11,216 nucleotides of DNA. Source: Clostridiales bacterium UBA4696 (GTDB lineage Bacteria; Bacillota; Clostridia; Oscillospirales; Oscillospiraceae). The stretch covers positions 9,575 to 20,790 of the forward strand of contig DHKK01000144.1 of the NCBI GenBank assembly GCA_002404795.1, in the 5' to 3' direction. Of this stretch, positions 7,513 to 11,216 are shown piece after piece. Under the pieces are notes generated by a model. The model searched no databases, was not told the DNA's origin, and saw only the letters and a list, made by a program, of their open reading frames with translations. The translations under genes and the position numbers were made by a program. How positions within the stretch are numbered: position 1 is the first letter of the stretch; every line of letters starts with the position of its first letter.

Positions 7513-7533
7513 GGCAGAAAAGGAGGAATCTTT

Positions 7534-8988
7534 TTGTACGACATTATCATCATCGGCGCCGGCGTGACCGGCTGCGCAGTCGCGCGGTATCTGTCGCGCT
7601 ACGAGGGCCGGATGCTGGTGCTGGAAAAGGCGGAGGACGTGTGCTGCGGCACCTCCAAGGCCAACAGCGCCATCGTCCACGCGGGCTTCGACGCCGCGCA
7701 TGGCAGTCTGATGGCGAAAATGAACCTCGAGGGCAATCTTATGATGCCGCAGCTGGCGAAGGATCTGGATTTCGCGTTCAAAATGAACGGCTCGCTCGTC
7801 GTCTGCATGTCCGAGGAAGATCTGCCGAAGCTGCGGGCGCTGTATGAAAACGGCGTGAAAAACGGCGTCAAGGAGCTGGAGATCGTGGACGCGAAGCGCC
7901 TGCACGAGCTGGAGCCGAACGTGTCGAAGCACGCAGTCGCCGCGCTCTGGGCCCCGACCGGCGGCATCGTCTGCCCGTTCAACCTGACGATCGCGCTGGC
8001 AGAGAATGCATTCGACAACGGCGTGGAATTCCAGTTCAACACCGAGGTCACCGGCTTTACCTGGGAAGACGGCTACTGGACCATCCACACGAACCACGGC
8101 GATTTTGAATCGCGGTACGTGATCAACGCGGCGGGCGTCTACGCAGACGTGCTGCACAACATGGTCTCGACGCGCAAGCTGCATATCACGCCGCGGCGCG
8201 GCGATTACTGCCTGCTGGACAAGAATACCGGCGATTTCGTCTCGCATACCATCTTCCAGCTGCCCGGCAAGCTCGGCAAGGGCGTGCTGGTCAGCCCGAC
8301 GGTCCACGGCAACACCATCGTCGGCCCGACGGCCATCGACATCGACGACCGTGAGGGTACGAACACCACCGCCGAGGGTCTGAACGACCTGATCGAGAAG
8401 GCGGGCGCGACCGTCGAGCATCTGCCCATCCGCCAGACCATCACGAGCTTCGCCGGTCTGCGCGCGCATGAGGATCACCACGAATTCGTCATCGGCGAGG
8501 CCGAGGGCGCGCAGCAGTTCATCGACTGTGCGGGCATCGAGTCGCCGGGCCTGACCTCCTCCCCTGCCATCGGCCTGCATGTGTCGGAGCTGATGCGGGA
8601 TCTGATGGGTCTCAGAGAAAAGAAACACTTCATCGCTACGCGCAGGGGCGTGCTCGACCCGAAGACGCTCTCCAGGGAAGACTATCAGCAGCTCATCCGC
8701 GAAAAGCCCGCCTACGGCCAGATCATCTGCCGCTGCGAGCAGGTCACGGAGGGCGAGATCCTCGACGCCATCCACCGTCCGCTCGGCGCAAAGAGCCTCG
8801 ACGGCGTCAAGCGCCGCACCCGCGCGGGCATGGGCCGCTGCCAGGCGGGCTTCTGCAGCCCGCGCGTGATGGAGATCCTGGCGCGGGAGCTGCACGTGGA
8901 CCAGAGCGAGATCACCAAGTGCGGCGGACAGTCCCGGCTCATTACCGGCACGAACAAGGATTCCATCGGGGAGGTGCAGGCAAAATGA
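7534..8988 (+). CDS. GlpA-like FAD/[2Fe-2S] oxidoreductase
   Basis: A 484-residue flavoprotein, the likely catalytic subunit of an anaerobic G3P dehydrogenase. The N-terminal FAD fold is GAGVTG at 8-13, followed by a DAO-type domain (ANSAIVHAGFD near 46-56). The C-terminus is a BFD-like [2Fe-2S] domain with C399-x-C401 and C436-x4-C441, as in anaerobic GlpA and unlike aerobic GlpD. I chose the TTG at 7534 over the GTG at 7453: AAAGGAGG lies 7 nt before TTG, the FAD motif starts immediately after it, and the earlier 27 codons run through the hairpin. Its TGA overlaps the ATG of the next gene (ATGA). Related FAD enzymes act on 2-hydroxyglutarate, but the glycerol context favours G3P, oxidised to dihydroxyacetone phosphate. 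Confidence 0.88.
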   Translation: MYDIIIIGAGVTGCAVARYLSRYEGRMLVLEKAEDVCCGTSKANSAIVHAGFDAAHGSLMAKMNLEGNLMMPQLAKDLDFAFKMNGSLVVCMSEEDLPKLRALYENGVKNGVKELEIVDAKRLHELEPNVSKHAVAALWAPTGGIVCPFNLTIALAENAFDNGVEFQFNTEVTGFTWEDGYWTIHTNHGDFESRYVINAAGVYADVLHNMVSTRKLHITPRRGDYCLLDKNTGDFVSHTIFQLPGKLGKGVLVSPTVHGNTIVGPTAIDIDDREGTNTTAEGLNDLIEKAGATVEHLPIRQTITSFAGLRAHEDHHEFVIGEAEGAQQFIDCAGIESPGLTSSPAIGLHVSELMRDLMGLREKKHFIATRRGVLDPKTLSREDYQQLIREKPAYGQIICRCEQVTEGEILDAIHRPLGAKSLDGVKRRTRAGMGRCQAGFCSPRVMEILARELHVDQSEITKCGGQSRLITGTNKDSIGEVQAK

Positions 8989-10244
8989 AATATGACATTG
9001 TCGTCATCGGCGGCGGCCCCGCCGGTCTGTCGGCTGCGATCGCGGCGTATGACGCCGGATGCCGCAGCATTCTGATTTTGGAGCGAGATGTGCAGCTGGG
9101 CGGCATTCTGAACCAGTGCATCCACAACGGCTTCGGCCTGCACACCTTCGGCGAGGAGCTGACCGGGCCGGAATACGCCGCGCGGTACATCACGCAGGCG
9201 CTTGAGCGGCAGATCGAATACAAGCTCAACACCATGGTCCTCTCCATCAGCGAGGACAAGCACATCACGGCCGTCAACCGCGAGGAGGGCCTCATCGAGA
9301 TCGACGCGAAGGCCATCCTCCTCACCATGGGCTGCCGCGAGCGCAGCCGCGGCGCACTGAATATCCCCGGCTACCGTCCGGCGGGCATCTACTCGGCCGG
9401 TACGGCGCAGCGGCTGGTCAATATGGAGGGCTATATGCCCGGTCGCCGGGTCGTGATCCTCGGCAGCGGCGATATCGGCCTCATCATGGCCCGCCGCATG
9501 ACGCTCGAGGGCGCGAAGGTGCTGGTCGTGGCGGAGCTGCTGCCCTACTCCGGCGGTCTGAAGCGCAACATCGTGCAGTGCCTCAACGACTTTGACATTC
9601 CGCTGAAGCTCAGCCACACCGTCGTGAACATCGAGGGCAAGGAACGCGTCTCCGGCGTAACGATCGCCGAGGTCGGCCCGGACCGCAAGCCCATCCCGGG
9701 CACGGAGATCCACTACGACTGCGACACACTTCTGCTCTCCTGCGGTCTGATCCCGGAGAACGAGCTCTCGCGCGGCATGGGCGTGGAGATCTCGCCGGTC
9801 ACGAACGGCCCTGTGGTCGACGAGAGTCTGCAGACGAGCATCCCGGGCGTCTTCGCCGCGGGCAACGTGCTGCATGTGCACGATCTGGTCGACTACGTCT
9901 CGGAGGAGGCGGCGGCCGCGGGCCGCGCCGCCGTGCGGTATCTCGCGCAGGGCGAGACCGGCGAGCGGCATGAGATCCCCGTCACGTTCGAGGGCGGCAT
10001 CCGCTATACCGTCCCGGCCAGCATCGACCCGAAGCTGGTGCAGGACGATCTGGTGCTGCGGTTCCGCGTGGGCGGCGTGATGAAAAAGCGCGTGGTGAAG
10101 CTGTATCTGGGCGATGAGGCTGTGGTCTCGCGCAAGCGGCCGGTCATGGCCCCGGGCGAGATGGAGGAGCTGAAGCTCACGAAGGATATGCTCGCCGCGC
10201 ATCCCGGCCTCAGCCGGATCCATATCACCGTGGAGGAGGCATAA
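8985..10244 (+). CDS. FAD/NAD(P)-binding oxidoreductase, partner of the GlpA-like subunit
   Basis: A 419-residue pyridine-nucleotide-disulfide-like flavoprotein. The FAD Rossmann motif is GGGPAG at about 9-14; a second nucleotide-binding motif, GSGDIG, is at 160-165; and a late FAD motif, GVFAAGNVL, precedes a C-terminal domain of about 90 residues rich in basic and acidic residues. No redox CxxC pair was seen. The ATG at 8985 overlaps the upstream TGA by 4 nt and has GGGGAGG just upstream; an earlier in-frame start at 8919 would lie inside the previous gene. Position and coupling suggest that it relays electrons between the GlpA-like subunit and NAD or another carrier. It is not a close match to E. 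coli GlpB, so I give no symbol. Confidence 0.87.
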   Translation: MKYDIVVIGGGPAGLSAAIAAYDAGCRSILILERDVQLGGILNQCIHNGFGLHTFGEELTGPEYAARYITQALERQIEYKLNTMVLSISEDKHITAVNREEGLIEIDAKAILLTMGCRERSRGALNIPGYRPAGIYSAGTAQRLVNMEGYMPGRRVVILGSGDIGLIMARRMTLEGAKVLVVAELLPYSGGLKRNIVQCLNDFDIPLKLSHTVVNIEGKERVSGVTIAEVGPDRKPIPGTEIHYDCDTLLLSCGLIPENELSRGMGVEISPVTNGPVVDESLQTSIPGVFAAGNVLHVHDLVDYVSEEAAAAGRAAVRYLAQGETGERHEIPVTFEGGIRYTVPASIDPKLVQDDLVLRFRVGGVMKKRVVKLYLGDEAVVSRKRPVMAPGEMEELKLTKDMLAAHPGLSRIHITVEEA

Positions 10245-10246
10245 CG

Positions 10247-10612
10247 ATGGAAAAACGAGAACTGACCTGCATCGGCTGCCCTCTCGGCTGTTCGATCACC
10301 GTGACGCTGGAAAACGGCGAGATCCGGGATGTCACCGGCTACACCTGCAAGCGCGGGCATGACTACGCAAGGAAGGAAGTCACGAATCCGACGCGCATCG
10401 TCACGAGCACGGTACGGCTGACCGGCAGCCGGACCGGCGCGTGCGTCGTCAGCTGCAAGACGGCGCAGGATATCCCGAAGGGCAAGATCTTTGAGATCGT
10501 CGCGGCGCTCAAGGGCGTGACGGCCACAGCGCCCGTCCACATCGGCGACGTGCTGCTGGCCGACGTCGCCGGGACCGGCGTCGACATCATCGCGACCAAA
10601 AACGTCCAATAA
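10247..10612 (+). CDS. DUF1667 cysteine-motif protein
   Basis: A 121-residue protein with conserved cysteines C8-x2-C11-x3-C15-x18-C34 near the N-terminus, followed by RGHDYA, EVTNPTR and V..C. These features fit DUF1667, whose members commonly follow this pair of oxidoreductase genes in Clostridia. The spacing resembles metal or [4Fe-4S] binding, like the N-terminal cluster of molybdopterin oxidoreductases, so an electron-transfer subunit is plausible but unproven. GGAGGAGG lies 7 nt before ATG, overlapping the end of the previous gene, and only 2 nt separate the genes. There is no predicted membrane anchor, unlike GlpC of E. coli. It is last in the locus and is followed by a strong terminator. 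Confidence 0.87.
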   Translation: MEKRELTCIGCPLGCSITVTLENGEIRDVTGYTCKRGHDYARKEVTNPTRIVTSTVRLTGSRTGACVVSCKTAQDIPKGKIFEIVAALKGVTATAPVHIGDVLLADVAGTGVDIIATKNVQ

Positions 10613-10637
10613 CCTCCTTCTCTTTCTTCCCCCAGCG

Positions 10638-10680
10638 CCCCGGGCGCACCGAGAACCTTCGGTGCGCCCGGGGTTTCCCT
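10638..10680 (+). terminator. Terminator of the glycerol operon
   Basis: CCCCGGGCGCACCGA (10638-10652) and its perfect complement (10659-10673) form a 15-bp, very GC-rich stem with a 6-nt loop, followed by TTTCCCTCTT. It lies 25 nt after the DUF1667 stop codon. The T tail is short, but the stem is exceptional. Confidence 0.85.
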
Positions 10681-10694
10681 CTTCGGCACGCACC

Positions 10695-10726
10695 AAGGCT
10701 CCCTCTGACGAGGGAGCCTTTTCTTT
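10695..10726 (+). terminator. Second terminator hairpin after the glycerol operon
   Basis: AAGGCTCCCTC (10695-10705) and GAGGGAGCCTT (10710-10720) form a perfect 11-bp stem with a TGAC loop, followed by TTCTTTT. The stem resembles the GGCTC(C)CC-type hairpins at the left end of the window, suggesting a shared repeat or terminator family. It acts as a back-up for the terminator at 10638. Confidence 0.8.
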
Positions 10727-10780
10727 TGCCTTGGGGCAAATGTTCACAAATCCTTTGGGATTCGTTCATAGTTCTGACAT

Positions 10781-10824
10781 GATTGGCCGATATACTCATA
10801 TTCGTAAGCAAGCCAATCTTTTCT
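10781..10824 (+). other. Structured segment, possible small RNA or attenuator
   Basis: GATTGGC (10781-10787) pairs with GCCAATC (10812-10818). Inside, CGATAT pairs with ATATTCG around ACTC, with one bulge. The tail is TTTTCTTTCC. Together with weak upstream promoter-like hexamers (TTCACA at 10743, CATAGT at 10767) and the terminator at 10865, a short transcript is conceivable. No known RNA family was recognised. Confidence 0.3.
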
Positions 10825-10864
10825 TTCCTCTCTTCTCTTTCTTCTTTCTTTTCTACACCAACGG

Positions 10865-10905
10865 AACCAGCCTGCTGCGATGCGGCAGGCTGGTTTCGTT
10901 TTTTT
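10865..10905 (+). terminator. Strong plus-strand terminator with no upstream gene
   Basis: AACCAGCCTGC (10865-10875) and GCAGGCTGGTT (10885-10895) form a perfect 11-bp stem, extendable by three pairs to a tight loop, followed by TCGTTTTTTT. No coding sequence lies between it and the previous terminators, so it may end a short non-coding transcript or block read-through. Confidence 0.82.
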
Positions 10906-10916
10906 GCAGACAGTGG

Positions 10917-10947
10917 CCCGGCCGCAGCGGTGTGGGCTGCGGCCGGG
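10917..10947 (-). terminator. GC-rich hairpin after the convergent minus-strand gene
   Basis: CCCGGCCGCAGC (10917-10928) and GCTGCGGCCGGG (10936-10947) form a perfect 12-bp stem with a GGTGTGG loop, 29 nt past the stop of the minus-strand gene. No T run follows on either strand, so it may act as a 3'-end stabiliser or weak terminator in the space between convergent genes. Confidence 0.5.
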
Positions 10948-10976
10948 CGGGTCAGGAGAACCAAATGGGATCTGGA

Positions 10977-11216
10977 TCAGATGATGTTGTATTCCTTCAG
11001 GAGCTTTTCGATGTCGGTGCCCTTGATCTTGCTGAGGGCTTTCTCGAGGGCGACCTTCTGGACGAGGGAAAGCTTCATGTCGGTGGGCTTTTTGCCGTCG
11101 CGGAGCTTGACGGTGGCGTCGAGCAGGTCGCGGACGTCATAGACGCTGCCCCAGACCTCCGGCACGCCGCGGTCGACGTTCAGGAGGGTATAGACGGCCT
11201 CCATGCCGGTGCGCAT
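10977..11216 (-). CDS. Unrecognised protein, C-terminal fragment cut by the window edge
   Basis: The reading frame is open to the right edge, so the 79 residues seen are the C-terminus of a longer protein; the ATG at 11214-11216 is probably internal. The fragment is soluble in character, with a hydrophilic helical tail rich in Lys/Glu/Leu (VQKVALEKALSKIKGTDIEK) and ending EYNII. There are no cysteines, catalytic motifs or membrane segments in view. I do not recognise the family and assign no function. The stop (TAA) at 10977-10979 is followed on the minus strand by the GC-rich hairpin at 10917-10947. Codon use (many gac, gtc, gcc, ctc) agrees with the neighbouring genes, which supports it being real. 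Confidence 0.75.
   Translation of the reverse strand: MRTGMEAVYTLLNVDRGVPEVWGSVYDVRDLLDATVKLRDGKKPTDMKLSLVQKVALEKALSKIKGTDIEKLLKEYNII

Larger units (their letters stand above)
10613..10976. other. Hairpin-rich intergenic region without a supported gene
   Basis: These 364 nt between the convergent DUF1667 gene and the partial minus-strand gene hold five hairpins (10638, 10695, 10781, 10865, 10917) and a pyrimidine-rich stretch (about 10817-10856) of mostly T and C. Open frames across it have no good ribosome binding site or recognisable protein, and they run through the stems. Confidence 0.7.

Noticed and set aside
7453..7533. Earlier GTG start for the GlpA-like protein
   Set aside because: The added 27 residues cover the hairpin and ribosome binding site and precede the standard FAD-fold N-terminus. 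TTG at 7534 has the better signal.
7534..8988. Aerobic G3P dehydrogenase GlpD
   Set aside because: The C-terminal four-cysteine [2Fe-2S]-type domain and coupled partner genes fit the anaerobic GlpA-like group instead.

Overview
The window is GC-rich bacterial DNA with Gram-positive style signals: strong AGGAGG ribosome binding sites, TTG starts, consensus sigma-A promoters, GC-rich hairpin terminators and a GlpP-type antiterminator. Gene content (glpP beside glpK, an anaerobic glycerol-3-phosphate (G3P) dehydrogenase set with a DUF1667 protein) and GGCTCCC/GGGAGCC-type intergenic palindromes suggest an anaerobic Clostridia member, probably Oscillospirales. That placement is inferred from family knowledge; no search was run.

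Layout. Positions 1-238 are non-coding: a nested palindromic repeat and two terminators. Positions 239-3489 (minus strand) hold a tight four-gene operon, read right to left: a D-serine dehydratase / D-threonine aldolase-fold PLP enzyme, a YheO/DauR-type PAS-HTH regulator, a RidA-type imine deaminase, and a threonine-synthase-like PLP enzyme. Positions 3490-3849 are an AT-rich divergent control region with a perfect consensus promoter for the minus operon, a duplicated palindrome on that promoter, a further palindrome, a plus-strand promoter, and a terminator-like leader. Positions 3850-10612 (plus strand) hold a seven-gene glycerol locus: glpP, a TetR-family regulator, glpK, glpF, a GlpA-like FAD/[2Fe-2S] subunit, a second FAD/NAD-type oxidoreductase, and a DUF1667 protein. 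Positions 10613-10976 hold several strong hairpins and no convincing gene. Positions 10977-11216 are the C-terminal part of an unrecognised minus-strand gene that runs off the window.

How the genes work together. Glycerol enters through GlpF and is trapped by GlpK as G3P. The three-gene module after glpF probably oxidises G3P to dihydroxyacetone phosphate anaerobically. GlpP senses G3P and likely acts on terminator-like leader RNA. The TetR protein is a second local regulator. In the divergent operon, the D-hydroxy-amino-acid dehydratase would produce a 2-enamine/imine (2-aminoacrylate if D-serine is the substrate), which RidA hydrolyses to the keto acid. The DauR-type protein likely senses the amino acid, and the threonine-synthase-like enzyme handles a related, unidentified substrate. 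I saw no defence system, phage, insertion sequence, CRISPR array or RNA gene of known type. The less ordinary material is the duplicated operator, the two terminator-like leaders in the glycerol locus, the DUF1667 dehydrogenase module and the hairpin-dense region near the right end.
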